A stretch of DNA of 17,367 nt from JARROD01 sp037384225 (GTDB lineage Bacteria; Pseudomonadota; Gammaproteobacteria; Pseudomonadales; Cellvibrionaceae), in NCBI GenBank assembly GCA_037384225.1, contig JARROD010000212.1, positions 1 through 17,367 on the forward strand, in the 5' to 3' direction. Under the pieces are notes generated by a model. It was given only the letters and a program-made list of their open reading frames with translations, ran no database searches and was not told the origin of the DNA. The position numbers and the translations under genes were made by a program. Positions 1-6,693 of this stretch are shown in pieces (position 1 is the first letter of the stretch; each line of letters starts with the position of its first letter).

Positions 1-415
1 ATCCGCTGGCCGCTCCCGCGGCGCTTCCTCCCGGCCGCCAGGCCAGGCTCACCAGCCACAGTGCTATGGAGATAAAATTGAAACCGAGCAGTACCAGGAG
101 CAACCAATATATGTTAAGGGTTTGAACGTTTGCGGTAATAGCGTTGAGTACCGCCACTGCCCCGGTGGCGGCGGCAATCAACATCAGCGCCAGAGAAAAA
201 CGCTTTGACAGTCGTGCGGCGTGTTCGAGGTCGGCCTCAAGCCTGTGGCTTAGCACTGCAGCTCTGGCTCTATGCAGGAGGCACTGCTCGAAGGAGGAGG
301 TGGCGCCCTGCTCCGGCGGCGGCTGTTGCCGGAGCGTCTGCAACGACAGGGTACCCGACTCTTCCATGTGGCGAAGCTGCTCTAGCAGCCGTTTTTCTTG
401 AAAAGAAAGTGACAC
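1..415 (-). CDS. DUF2868 family membrane protein, N-terminal part (runs off the left edge)
   Basis: This is the first 138 codons of a leftward gene. The start is GTG at 415-413: an in-frame TAA lies four codons upstream and the next ATG is codon 17, so GTG is the only full-length choice, and an AGGG stands a few bases before it. The N-terminus is soluble and Gln/Leu/Arg-rich. A hydrophobic stretch around 'FSLALMLIAAATGAVAVLNA' is followed by 'WLLLVLLGFNFISIALWLV', the paired membrane segments with an N-x-x-S motif that I associate with DUF2868 proteins (usually about 450 residues, function unknown, often next to a DUF3482 gene). The neighbour that would test that pairing is outside the window. 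The gene diverges from the ABC exporter across about 180 bp that must hold both promoters. The reading frame is clear; the family is assigned by motif resemblance only. Confidence 0.72.
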   Translation of the reverse strand, partial: MSLSFQEKRLLEQLRHMEESGTLSLQTLRQQPPPEQGATSSFEQCLLHRARAAVLSHRLEADLEHAARLSKRFSLALMLIAAATGAVAVLNAITANVQTLNIYWLLLVLLGFNFISIALWLVSLAWRPGGSAAGAASG

Positions 416-596
416 TGTCGACCCTGTTTACCCTGCGAGCATGAAAACCAGGGCACAAGATAGCATTTGCGTTCCGCTCAAGGCAAAGCCTGCCCGCGAT
501 GCTATGGAACTGGCCGTTTTTCGCCCGCTCGGCAGCGGCGGAGCCCCCCACGCCCGCGCTATTCTGATATTCTAGCGCCCAAAGCCGCAAGTAGTC

Positions 597-2384
597 ATGG
601 TTATGCGTAGTCGAAGCGAAGTTGTCACCGGGCCGATCGATTGGAGTGCCATCCGTTCACTCTGGCCTTATCTGTTCGAATTTCGAGGCCGTATTCTGGT
701 GGCGGTGCTATGTCTGATCGCCGCCAAGCTAGCCAGTGTGGGGTTGCCTTTTGTGCTCAAACACATCGTCGACGATCTCGACCGCGGTGGCGATGCGGGA
801 GCGGTGGCGACCTTGCCGCTGGGGTTATTACTGGCTTACGGCTTGGTGCGATTGTCCAATGTCATGTTCAGCGAACTGCGCGACACTCTGTTTGGCCGGG
901 TAACCGAGCGGGCCATGCGCCGGGTGGGGTTAAAAGTGTTTCGCCATCTGCACGAGCTGGATCTCGATTTTCATTTAAACCGGCGCACCGGTGGGCTCTC
1001 GAGGGATATTGAGCGTGGTACCGGGGGAATTGTGTTTATTCTGCGTTTCATGGTGTTCAATATTGTGCCGACGTTGATTGAAATCACCCTGGTCGTCGCT
1101 GTGCTACTGTGGAATTACTCGGCTTGGTTCGGTGTGATTACCCTGTTGGCGGTGGTTGTCTACATCGGTTATTCGGTGGTTGCAACGGAGTGGCGCACTC
1201 AATTTATTCGCCAGGTCAACGCCGCCGAATCTCAGAGCAGTACCCGCGCGATCGAGAGCCTGCTCAACTACGAAACGGTTAAATATTTCAGTAATGAAAA
1301 TTACGAAGTGGAACATTACGATAAGGAACTGGCGGCCTGGGAGGGGGCGCGGCGAAAAAACCGCCTGTCGCTGTTTGCATTGAACGGTGGCCAGGCGCTG
1401 GTTATCGCTGCGGCGATGACGGCGGCCATGATTCTGGCCGCGGAAAACGTCGTTCGCGAGCAGATGACGCTGGGTGACTTCGTGCTCATAAACGCCTTTA
1501 TGATGCAGATCTTTATACCGCTAAATTTTCTCGGGTTTGTATACCGGGAAATGAAGGGAAGTCTGGCCAATATTGAAGAAATGTTCGGCTTGTTGAGGGT
1601 AACCCCACGGGTCCAGGACAGAGAAGGGGCGCCCGAACTGCGGGTCAGCGGCGGGGCTATCCGCTTCGACAATGTGAACTTTGGCTATCACACACAACGT
1701 GAAATACTGAAGGGCGTGAGCTTTGAGGTAGCAGCCAGGAGCAAGGTGGGGATAGTGGGGAGCAGCGGTGCCGGAAAATCGACCCTGCTGAAGCTGCTGT
1801 TTCGGTATTACGATACCGACGGCGGGGGTATCTCGATTGACGGGCAGGATATCGCGGCTGTTACCCAGGCCTCCCTGCGCAGGGCGATCGGCGTTGTGCC
1901 TCAGGATACGGTGCTGTTTAACACATCAATCTTTGAAAACGTTCGCTACGGTAAAGTGGATGCGCCGGATGCCGAGGTACACGAAGCTATCCGTTTGGCG
2001 CATCTCGGTGAATTTATCCGCCAGTTACCCGAGGGTGTGGATACCCTCGTGGGAGAGCGGGGGCTGAAGCTCTCCGGCGGCGAGAAACAGCGGGTCGCTA
2101 TTGCCCGGACACTGTTAAAGCGCCCTCCCATCGTGGTTTTTGACGAGGCTACCTCTTCTCTCGATAGTAAATCGGAGCAGAGTATTCTGGAGGCGATCGC
2201 CGAGATCGCCAGGGAGCAGACCAGTATCGTTATTGCCCACCGTCTGTCGACAGTGGCGGATGCGGACAATATCATTGTCTTGGATCGGGGCCGGGTCGTA
2301 GAGCAGGGCAGGCATTCGCAACTGCTGGCCCTCGGAGGTCGCTACGCGCATTTGTGGGAGGCGCAGGAGCAGCTCCAAGAATAG
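597..2384 (+). CDS. Atm1-type ABC exporter (fused permease and ATPase half-transporter)
   Basis: At 595 residues this has the normal length of a half-size ABC exporter that works as a homodimer. Residues about 20-320 form the six-helix transmembrane domain. The ATPase domain follows: Walker A GSSGAGKST near 388-396, signature LSGGEKQR from 492, Walker B IVVFDEATSSLD from 512, and the switch histidine in IVIAHRLST at about 548. The text around 'ESLLNYETVKYFSNE' in the membrane domain is characteristic of the Atm1/HMT1 branch, whose members export glutathione- or sulfur-linked compounds and protect against heavy metals. The exact substrate cannot be read from the sequence. A second ATG lies two codons downstream of 597 and could equally be the start. 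The gene appears to be monocistronic: the next rightward gene is 218 bp away and has its own candidate promoter. No motif is missing. Confidence 0.93.
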   Translation: MVMRSRSEVVTGPIDWSAIRSLWPYLFEFRGRILVAVLCLIAAKLASVGLPFVLKHIVDDLDRGGDAGAVATLPLGLLLAYGLVRLSNVMFSELRDTLFGRVTERAMRRVGLKVFRHLHELDLDFHLNRRTGGLSRDIERGTGGIVFILRFMVFNIVPTLIEITLVVAVLLWNYSAWFGVITLLAVVVYIGYSVVATEWRTQFIRQVNAAESQSSTRAIESLLNYETVKYFSNENYEVEHYDKELAAWEGARRKNRLSLFALNGGQALVIAAAMTAAMILAAENVVREQMTLGDFVLINAFMMQIFIPLNFLGFVYREMKGSLANIEEMFGLLRVTPRVQDREGAPELRVSGGAIRFDNVNFGYHTQREILKGVSFEVAARSKVGIVGSSGAGKSTLLKLLFRYYDTDGGGISIDGQDIAAVTQASLRRAIGVVPQDTVLFNTSIFENVRYGKVDAPDAEVHEAIRLAHLGEFIRQLPEGVDTLVGERGLKLSGGEKQRVAIARTLLKRPPIVVFDEATSSLDSKSEQSILEAIAEIAREQTSIVIAHRLSTVADADNIIVLDRGRVVEQGRHSQLLALGGRYAHLWEAQEQLQE

Positions 2385-2529
2385 CGGAGATATTGAAACA
2401 TTATTTTGTGCGGGAGGGATCAATGATTCGGGTACCTTGGCGATAGCAATTACTAATAATATTCGATTCCCTACACCCGGACCCGGGAGAGGCGCTATAT
2501 TTACAATTAGAAATACTGTACGTTGATAG

Positions 2530-2558
2530 TTGGCGTGTGACCTGATTCGAACTATTAT
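2530..2558 (+). promoter_or_regulatory. Candidate sigma-70 promoter for the winged-helix gene
   Basis: TTGGCG (2530-2535) and TATTAT (2553-2558) are separated by exactly 17 bp and match the -35 and -10 consensus at four and five of six positions. Transcription would begin around 2565, about 38 bases before the ATG at 2603. Found by eye only; in an AT-rich spacer such a match can be accidental. Confidence 0.4.
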
Positions 2559-2602
2559 TTTTTAAGGAAAAAAATTCATTCACCTCCGCAAGCTGAAAAG
2601 TT

Positions 2603-2953
2603 ATGAATACTGCCAGCAAACAGAAAAGAGCTTTCTACAGAAAACTCTATCTTTCGTATCTGATTGACACTGAAAAGCATAGTGTGCCGTCGTTGCAGCA
2701 AAAAACCGGCATGCCCCGTCGGACAATCCAGGATTGTCTGAAAACCCTAAGTGATATAAACATCCGTTGCGAGTTTGTACCTATAGCGGGGGCGAGAAAT
2801 AACGCCGGCTTCTATCGCATAGTCTCCTGGGGGCCGATTCAACAGGACTGGGTCAGAGAGAATATCGATAGAATTGTCGGTACTTTGAAAACCGAGACGC
2901 TCGGGCAGGAGGTTATATCTCCGCCTGGTAGTAGTGCTCTGCCCCGCCATTAA
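2603..2953 (+). CDS. Small winged helix-turn-helix protein (HTH_43-like)
   Basis: This 116-residue protein looks like a compact DNA-binding domain. Residues 1-25 are basic and aromatic (KQKRAFYRKLYLSYLID). 'SVPSLQQKTGMPRRTIQDCLKTL' (about 30-52) reads as a helix-turn-helix with recognition-helix residues PRRT. 'CEFVPIAGARNNAGFYRIVSWGPI' (about 59-82) looks like the beta-wing. The pattern resembles the gammaproteobacterial winged-helix family HTH_43 (PF09904), usually about 90 residues, presumed to be transcriptional regulators. The ribosome-binding site is poor. The last 14 or so codons (after 'TLKTETLGQ') overlap the opposite-strand VWA remnant at 2913-2953, so the native C-terminus may have been lost and replaced by read-through into that remnant. 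The target is unknown. The HTH fold is well supported; the family name is less certain. Confidence 0.68.
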   Translation: MNTASKQKRAFYRKLYLSYLIDTEKHSVPSLQQKTGMPRRTIQDCLKTLSDINIRCEFVPIAGARNNAGFYRIVSWGPIQQDWVRENIDRIVGTLKTETLGQEVISPPGSSALPRH

Positions 2954-3320
2954 ACGCTGATTGGGCTATCTGTATCCAGGGCCGGGTGGTCGTGGTCATG
3001 GCGCCGCATTGTATGGTGTTGATGACAATACCCTTTTGCTTTGTCTGGGCGATAATCTCCGGGTATTTGACTTCACCGGCATAGTCCATGTGCGGCGGTG
3101 CGTCTCCGACCTGAAACGGGGCGCGACGACGCTGCATGGCAGGCCCCATGTGAGGGCGCTAGCGCCGCGAATGCCTGGAGCGGCTGGACGGAGCAACGCT
3201 GCCAACCCTTCCCTGGGGGCTCGCTTGCGGCAGAGTTGTGGCAATGGCAAAGGCGGTTGCCGCGGCGAGGCTGAGTAAAAACGCATAAAAGGCGCCGCGT
3301 GAAAAGCTGAAACGGTTCAT
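2913..3320 (-). pseudogene. Remnant of an exported von Willebrand factor A (VWA) domain protein
   Basis: Reading leftward from ATG at 3320, one frame gives a clear signal peptide (MNRFSFSRGAFYAFLLSLAA, then ATAFA), about 53 codons in all, then an in-frame TAG at 3161-3159. The same frame resumes at 3149 and encodes 'VGDAPPHMDYAGEVKYPEI' and 'GIVINTIQCG', then 'TTRPWIQIAQSA', and stops at 2913. VGDAPPHMDY and INTIQCG are the C-terminal strand and loop motifs of a family of exported VWA proteins several hundred residues long. The MIDAS motif (DxSxS) and most of the VWA fold are absent, so the middle of the gene has been deleted and the junction carries a stop. The start lies 33 bp after the stop of the upstream leftward gene, so the two were probably co-transcribed. 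An N-terminal peptide may still be exported, but no VWA function can remain. Confidence 0.72.
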
Positions 3321-3353
3321 TTCCAGGCATCGACGCCTGATGTTTCGATGTTG

Positions 3354-4214
3354 TTAAACGGAATCGTTTAAATAGGGTATGCGGGAGGCTTTTGGCAACC
3401 ACGCAACCAGCAATTTGGCAAATTCGGAGCGTATTGAGTGAATGTCCTGGTTGACTTGTTCGATAACGCGCTTGCCTGCGGGGGTTTGGCTACAGGCGAC
3501 ATAGCCTGCCTCGTAGTTGGTTGCTTCAGTTATGACCAATGAATAAATACCTTTTGCCTTTGTCGGCAGGTTTTGCTGGTCGTGCTGATAGTGAAAACGC
3601 CAGGGAAATTCGATAATGGCGTCGAGCCGGCCGGCAATGAACATTCGAAACACACTGAGACTACTGTTGCTGCCCGAGCGCAATGAAAATTGGTTTTTAT
3701 AGGTGTTAATAAAACCATCGATAACTTTGCCGTAGCTGCGTCCTTGTACAATCCCGATTTTCAGCTCCGATGACTGAGATAGCAACAGTCGCTCGAGGCT
3801 GATGGAGCCGGTGGTTTGTTGCGCCTGCCTGATCTGCCGGGAATCGAAGTTTTCGGAAAAGTAAATGCGATGGCCGGGATAGATGGTTGTCGGCAGGGAG
3901 AAATTTAAAAATGTTTCGCGTTCAGGTGTTTTGAACATTAGCCCGCACAATGGTCGGCCGGCGTGAGCTTCAAAATACATTCTTGAATGTGTAGAGCGGA
4001 ATTCCCGGTGCTGAATGTCAGCGATCCGGTTTATCAATGACTGTTGCATGAGGTCGCCCCAACCCTGATTTTGTCGCTGGCCATCAAAAAAATACATGGG
4101 AGGCACATTTTCTCGCCACCAGTAAACAACGTTGCTACTGGATTCAGAGGTGCTCGCTATCGCCGATGCAGTCCATGTAAGTAAAGCCGCATATAACCTT
4201 AGTTTTTTACGCAT
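3354..4214 (-). CDS. Periplasmic solute-binding-like protein (TIGR02285 / SBP_bac_3 type)
   Basis: This 286-residue protein begins with a Sec signal peptide (MRKKLRLYAALLTWTASAIAS, cleavage likely near residue 21). The mature part has the two-lobed binding-protein pattern: 'WWRENVPPMYFFDGQRQNQGWG' near the start, where ABC-type ligand binders have 'PP..f', 'GLMFKTPERETFLNFSLP' in the middle, and 'IGIVQGRSYG' plus 'GRLDAIIEFPWRF' in the second half. The 'GRxDxiiE' element is typical of this class. No permease or ATPase gene is next to it, so it may sense or scavenge rather than feed a transporter. Proteins of this type are common in marine gammaproteobacteria without an assigned ligand. The ribosome-binding site is weak. 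The gene is followed at 33 bp by the VWA remnant on the same strand. Confidence 0.78.
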   Translation of the reverse strand: MRKKLRLYAALLTWTASAIASTSESSSNVVYWWRENVPPMYFFDGQRQNQGWGDLMQQSLINRIADIQHREFRSTHSRMYFEAHAGRPLCGLMFKTPERETFLNFSLPTTIYPGHRIYFSENFDSRQIRQAQQTTGSISLERLLLSQSSELKIGIVQGRSYGKVIDGFINTYKNQFSLRSGSNSSLSVFRMFIAGRLDAIIEFPWRFHYQHDQQNLPTKAKGIYSLVITEATNYEAGYVACSQTPAGKRVIEQVNQDIHSIRSEFAKLLVAWLPKASRIPYLNDSV

Positions 4215-4800
4215 CAGAAATCACTTTGTGTCGGCATAACAATGTCTTGGTAGTATTTCATATTGTGGAATGGAGCGGTAGACTTTTGGCGTTTTTTGAG
4301 TGAAGTCTGTCACATTATGATCGCCTTTGTGTTGTATAGATTCTAATGCCATTTTGTTTTTGTAGAGAATGTCAAGGATTTACTTTACTTTTGGACGGCC
4401 CAGGTGCCACTGCTTTAAGGAAAGAATGGCTGGGCGCTGCCAGCCTGGCGTGGGTAGGTTGTCAATGTAGGCGAATTGATTGACGGAAACAATGGAGGAA
4501 TACTATCGCTTAAGATAAATGTAAATCGACGTTAACGGCAGTGGGTCAACTTGGTGCAAAAAAACCGGCTGAGAGAGTATATGTCATAAATTTCACGTAG
4601 TTGATGGGTGTTGGTTTTTGCCGGGTTTGTGGCAGATATAACACTGTGGTTTTTTTAAGTGATGTACTTCAAATTTAAAATCCCCAGGGTTGGGAGCAGA
4701 AGAATAATTGCGTTAGCTTATGGTCCTAGATGATAAGGGTATTAACCCGCTTTCTTAAGTAGGATAGCCATTAACCAATCCAATCGTTTCGGAGGAATCT
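4215..4800. other. Long intergenic region without a recognisable gene
   Basis: About 590 bp, AT-rich, with stop codons in all frames and no coding pattern I can support. It must contain the promoter of the leftward binding-protein gene. A small perfect hairpin, GGCTGG-gcgctg-CCAGCC (4428-4445), sits in a GC-rich island but has no T-run, so it is not a convincing terminator. A strong Shine-Dalgarno sequence (CGGAGGA) ends the region just before the ATG at 4801. The length and lack of coding, next to two broken genes, suggest decayed sequence. Confidence 0.5.
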
Positions 4801-5026
4801 ATGAATATTCGTTGGCTCAAATACAGAGGTTAACTCTTATCTTCACTGTATCAATTCGCAAACACAAATTCAGCGCGATGGCCCGAGCGGAAAACTGACG
4901 GACGCCAATGCGGTGATCAATGCCTGTAAAGCGCAAAAACAAGACTTGCAAAACGCATCTCCAGAAACGGCGAATGATATTATCGCCAGAGTCGAGGAAA
5001 AACTGATGAACGCAGCGGCCAAATAA
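4801..5026 (+). pseudogene. Small gene, apparently frameshifted just after its start codon
   Basis: An ATG at 4801 follows an excellent GGAGG Shine-Dalgarno sequence at good spacing, but its frame stops after ten codons (MNIRWLKYRG). The next frame is open from just after the start codon to TAA at 5024-5026 and reads like a real protein: '...VNSYLHCINSQTQIQRDG', 'LTDANAVINACKAQKQDL', 'ASPETANDIIARVEEKLMN', ending AAAK. It is rich in Ala, Asn, Gln and Glu with two cysteines, and has no in-frame ATG, GTG or TTG in a sensible place before its middle. The simplest reading is a gene of about 73 codons inactivated by a one-base indel near the start codon; a sequencing error would look the same. Family not recognised. 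An alternative is that the second frame is chance, but the composition and the strong ribosome-binding site argue against that. Confidence 0.45.
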
Positions 5027-5055
5027 ACCCTATCGTTGCGCTATGTTTTGGAAAC

Positions 5056-5136
5056 CCCATCGTTGCATGAATTCTCGGCCCCAACCCGTTTCGCTGCTCT
5101 AAAAACTTTTGAGCGCGAAGTTTATGCAACGATGGG
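5056..5136. repeat. 81-bp palindromic element (13-bp perfect outer arms, nested inner stem)
   Basis: CCCATCGTTGCAT (5056-5068) is perfectly repeated in inverted orientation as ATGCAACGATGGG (5124-5136). Inside it a second, inner palindrome (5090-5119) pairs TTCGC, GCTC and AAAA with TTTTGAGCGCGAA, with two single-base bulges. An unpaired stretch of about 20 bases on the left arm separates the two stems. The element lies between the broken gene at 4801-5026 and the 3' end of the leftward gene at 5142. It could be a small mobile palindrome (MITE- or REP-like), a structured 3' end, or a bidirectional transcription stop. It lacks the T-run of a Rho-independent terminator. Confidence 0.6.
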
Positions 5137-5141
5137 TACAG

Positions 5142-5633
5142 CTACTGTTTCTCGAAAAAGTGCAACGCTCTGGAAAGTAACGGCTGCTGTTCGGATAACA
5201 CCGCTTGATAGTAAGTGATCATATGGTCGTCCGGGTTGACGTAGCAGTAGATGGCCGCTTCCTCGTATCCTTTCTCCGCCGCTATATACCCGCGCATAAT
5301 AACAATGAAAATTCCACGATCGGCCTGAAATCGGGTAGAGTGATCGTCTACTTGTGTTCGCAATAACGCTGGCCCGAACTGGGCTTTCGATTCCGCCCTG
5401 CAGACTGTAGAAGCGTCAAGTATATCGAAGGGGATGCGCTGGAAATCCCGCCCTGCAAAAAGGGAAGGGTCTCCATTGGTGATTATACGGTTGTTAAAGT
5501 ATAAATAAAGTGCAATTAATACAGGGACTAAAATAATAATGGCAACAAAGAAAACTTTTTTTATACCTGCAAGGGCTGTGTCCCACTGCGAAGCAAATAC
5601 AGAAACTAATTTTTCTTTTTGTGGTACCGCCAT
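5142..5633 (-). CDS. Conserved-looking single-span membrane protein, unknown function
   Basis: The open frame extends upstream to 5822, but I place the start at ATG 5633: the extension (starting MCLLSGSHPK) runs through two palindromes and has no protein-like pattern, while the sequence from MAVPQKEKL onward does. The result is 163 residues. Residues about 1-23 are a soluble amphipathic lead, 24-46 a transmembrane helix (KKVFFVAIIILVPVLIALYL), and the rest a small extracytoplasmic domain with two cysteines (C in 'STVCRAESKAQFG' and C in 'AAIYCYVNPDD') that could form a disulfide. The motif set 'TQVDDHSTRFQ...YEEAAIYCYVNPD...YYQAVL' resembles hypothetical proteins seen in other marine gammaproteobacteria. 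Orientation is probably cytoplasmic N-terminus. Its upstream region is shared with the ECF sigma gene. No function can be assigned. Confidence 0.7.
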   Translation of the reverse strand: MAVPQKEKLVSVFASQWDTALAGIKKVFFVAIIILVPVLIALYLYFNNRIITNGDPSLFAGRDFQRIPFDILDASTVCRAESKAQFGPALLRTQVDDHSTRFQADRGIFIVIMRGYIAAEKGYEEAAIYCYVNPDDHMITYYQAVLSEQQPLLSRALHFFEKQ

Positions 5634-5659
5634 TGTTTGTTCTCGGATAAGGGTTGCCG

Positions 5660-5692
5660 CTTCTATACTAGAGGCTGCTTCTAGTATAGAAG
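5660..5692. repeat. 13-bp perfect inverted repeat with 7-base loop (operator or leader hairpin)
   Basis: CTTCTATACTAGA (5660-5672) and TCTAGTATAGAAG (5680-5692) are exact reverse complements separated by GGCTGCT. The structure lies 27-59 bases upstream of the ATG at 5633 (leftward gene). That is a normal place for a repressor operator or an mRNA leader hairpin. It has no T-run after it on either strand. Confidence 0.65.
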
Positions 5693-5697
5693 ATAAT

Positions 5698-5783
5698 CCA
5701 GGGGTATATCCAGCAAACTGTAAATACGGTTTGGTTATAATCGCAGATGATTTTACCCTTCTGGTTGTTATATACCCCCCTGG
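5698..5783. repeat. 86-bp imperfect palindrome next to the leader hairpin
   Basis: CCAGGGGTATA (5698-5708) is mirrored by TATACCCCCCTGG (5771-5783), with two extra C residues on the right arm. The similarity continues inward with CCAG then GTAAAT on the left, facing ATTTTACCCTTCTGG on the right. The element starts only five bases after the 13-bp hairpin, so 5660-5783 is almost wholly palindromic. Its size is close to that of the 5056-5136 element but the sequence is different. Confidence 0.5.
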
Positions 5784-6052
5784 GCTAACTATCTTCGGAT
5801 GACTGCCGGATAGAAGGCACAAATATCACGGGTTATTGAGGAGCCAGCGTCTGGCAAAGACATTCAGATGCACGCCTGTGATACATGTATTTTTGACTCG
5901 ATGCGGCTTTATCGTTATGAGTGGATGGCGTGGCAAGGGGGTAAAGGGAAAATGCCGATAACCAAAAAGGTCTGGCGTGCAAATTAATTTTAAGGTTAGA
6001 TGTACCACCTTACTAGCCAAATGATAAAAAACAGGCTGCTTAATTATTTTGG

Positions 6053-6080
6053 GGAACCTTTTCTGCGGTTGTTCCGTGTT
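6053..6080 (+). promoter_or_regulatory. Candidate ECF-type promoter of the sigma gene (autoregulation)
   Basis: GGAAC at 6053-6057, inside GGGGAACCTT, is the classic -35 core of ECF promoters. CGTGTT at 6075-6080 lies 17 bases further on, where an ECF -10 element would be. Transcription would start only a few bases before the ATG at 6092, giving a nearly leaderless mRNA, which fits the absence of a Shine-Dalgarno sequence there. Group 4 sigma factors commonly drive their own operon. The -10 match is weak. Confidence 0.3.
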
Positions 6081-6091
6081 ACCTATTTGCT

Positions 6092-6655
6092 ATGTTAAAT
6101 ATTGCCCGTATTTTCGCCAGAACTTCGGTTGTCGAAGACAGGTTTTCACAACTGTTTCGGCCACATATTCAGGACCTCTACCGGACTGCGTATCGGTGGA
6201 CTCAGTCACCGCAGAGTGCTGAAGATCTGGTGCAGGATCTTGCATTGAGGGTTATCGAGCGGGTGGATGAAATGGCAGCTGTAGAACGGCTGCGGCCCTG
6301 GTTGCTGAAAATCATGTATCGCCGTTTTATCGATATACATCGGCGTGCGGTGAGCAATCCGGTTATCTGTGAGCACTGCGCCCCCGAGGGAATTCCGGCA
6401 CTGGAAGAGCAGATTTGCGACGCCGACTGTCCCGAGAAAGAGTTTGAGCTGGATCGTTTACGCCAGGCACTGGAGCGGGAAATAAATTCACTGGAGCCGG
6501 CGCAAAAAGCCGCTGTTATGCTCTACGATGGCGAGGGTTACACCATTAAGGAAATTGCCGAAATTATGAATACCACGGAGGGGACGGTTAAGTCTCGCTT
6601 GCACCGGGCGCGCTCGCGGCTGAAAAAGTTGCTGAGCCTGGAAACCTTTTGCTGA
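6092..6655 (+). CDS. ECF (group 4) RNA polymerase sigma factor
   Basis: At 187 residues this is a standard-length ECF sigma factor with only regions 2 and 4. Region 2 (about 18-84) contains 'LYRTAYRWTQSPQSAEDLVQDL', the core-binding and -10-recognition helices, and 'RPWLLKIMYRRFIDIHRR'. Region 4 (about 130-182) contains 'LEPAQKAAVMLYDGEGYTIK' and the helix-turn-helix 'EIAEIMNTTEGTVKSRLHRA', which reads the -35 element. A Cys-containing linker (CEHCAPEG and CDADC) joins them. Cysteines are unusual there but I see no known metal site. The anti-sigma gene follows 38 bases after the stop, so the two form an operon. The start at 6092 has no ribosome-binding site; the region 2 alignment supports it. 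Confidence 0.93.
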   Translation: MLNIARIFARTSVVEDRFSQLFRPHIQDLYRTAYRWTQSPQSAEDLVQDLALRVIERVDEMAAVERLRPWLLKIMYRRFIDIHRRAVSNPVICEHCAPEGIPALEEQICDADCPEKEFELDRLRQALEREINSLEPAQKAAVMLYDGEGYTIKEIAEIMNTTEGTVKSRLHRARSRLKKLLSLETFC

Positions 6656-6693
6656 ACTTATCCGTGTACAGGTAGTGGGTGAGGTCTAAATAC

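Larger units (their letters stand above)
5634..6091. other. Divergent intergenic region between the membrane-protein gene and the sigma gene
   Basis: About 460 bp with no supported gene; frames that stay open on the reverse strand (5633-5822 and 5826-6020) look non-coding. The left half (5660-5783) consists largely of two adjacent palindromes, listed separately. The right half carries a 10-bp palindrome, ATACATGTAT, near 5883-5892 and, close to the sigma gene, a GGAAC element listed as a candidate ECF promoter. Both flanking genes must be transcribed from here. Confidence 0.5.

Noticed and set aside
270..590. 106-codon leftward frame over the 5' end of the window
   Set aside because: It is a shadow of the DUF2868 frame, which starts at GTG 415 and shows membrane segments and a family motif.
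2961..3402. Several overlapping frames of about 100 codons on both strands
   Set aside because: They have Arg/Pro/Ala-rich GC-driven composition; only the frame with the signal peptide and VWA motifs makes biological sense.
4428..4445. Terminator hairpin GGCTGG-gcgctg-CCAGCC
   Set aside because: The stem is only six base pairs, no T-run follows on either strand, and no gene ends nearby.
5634..5822. Longer N-terminus (63 more residues) for the small membrane protein
   Set aside because: The extension runs through two palindromes, has no protein-like pattern, and the ATG at 5633 begins text that looks conserved.
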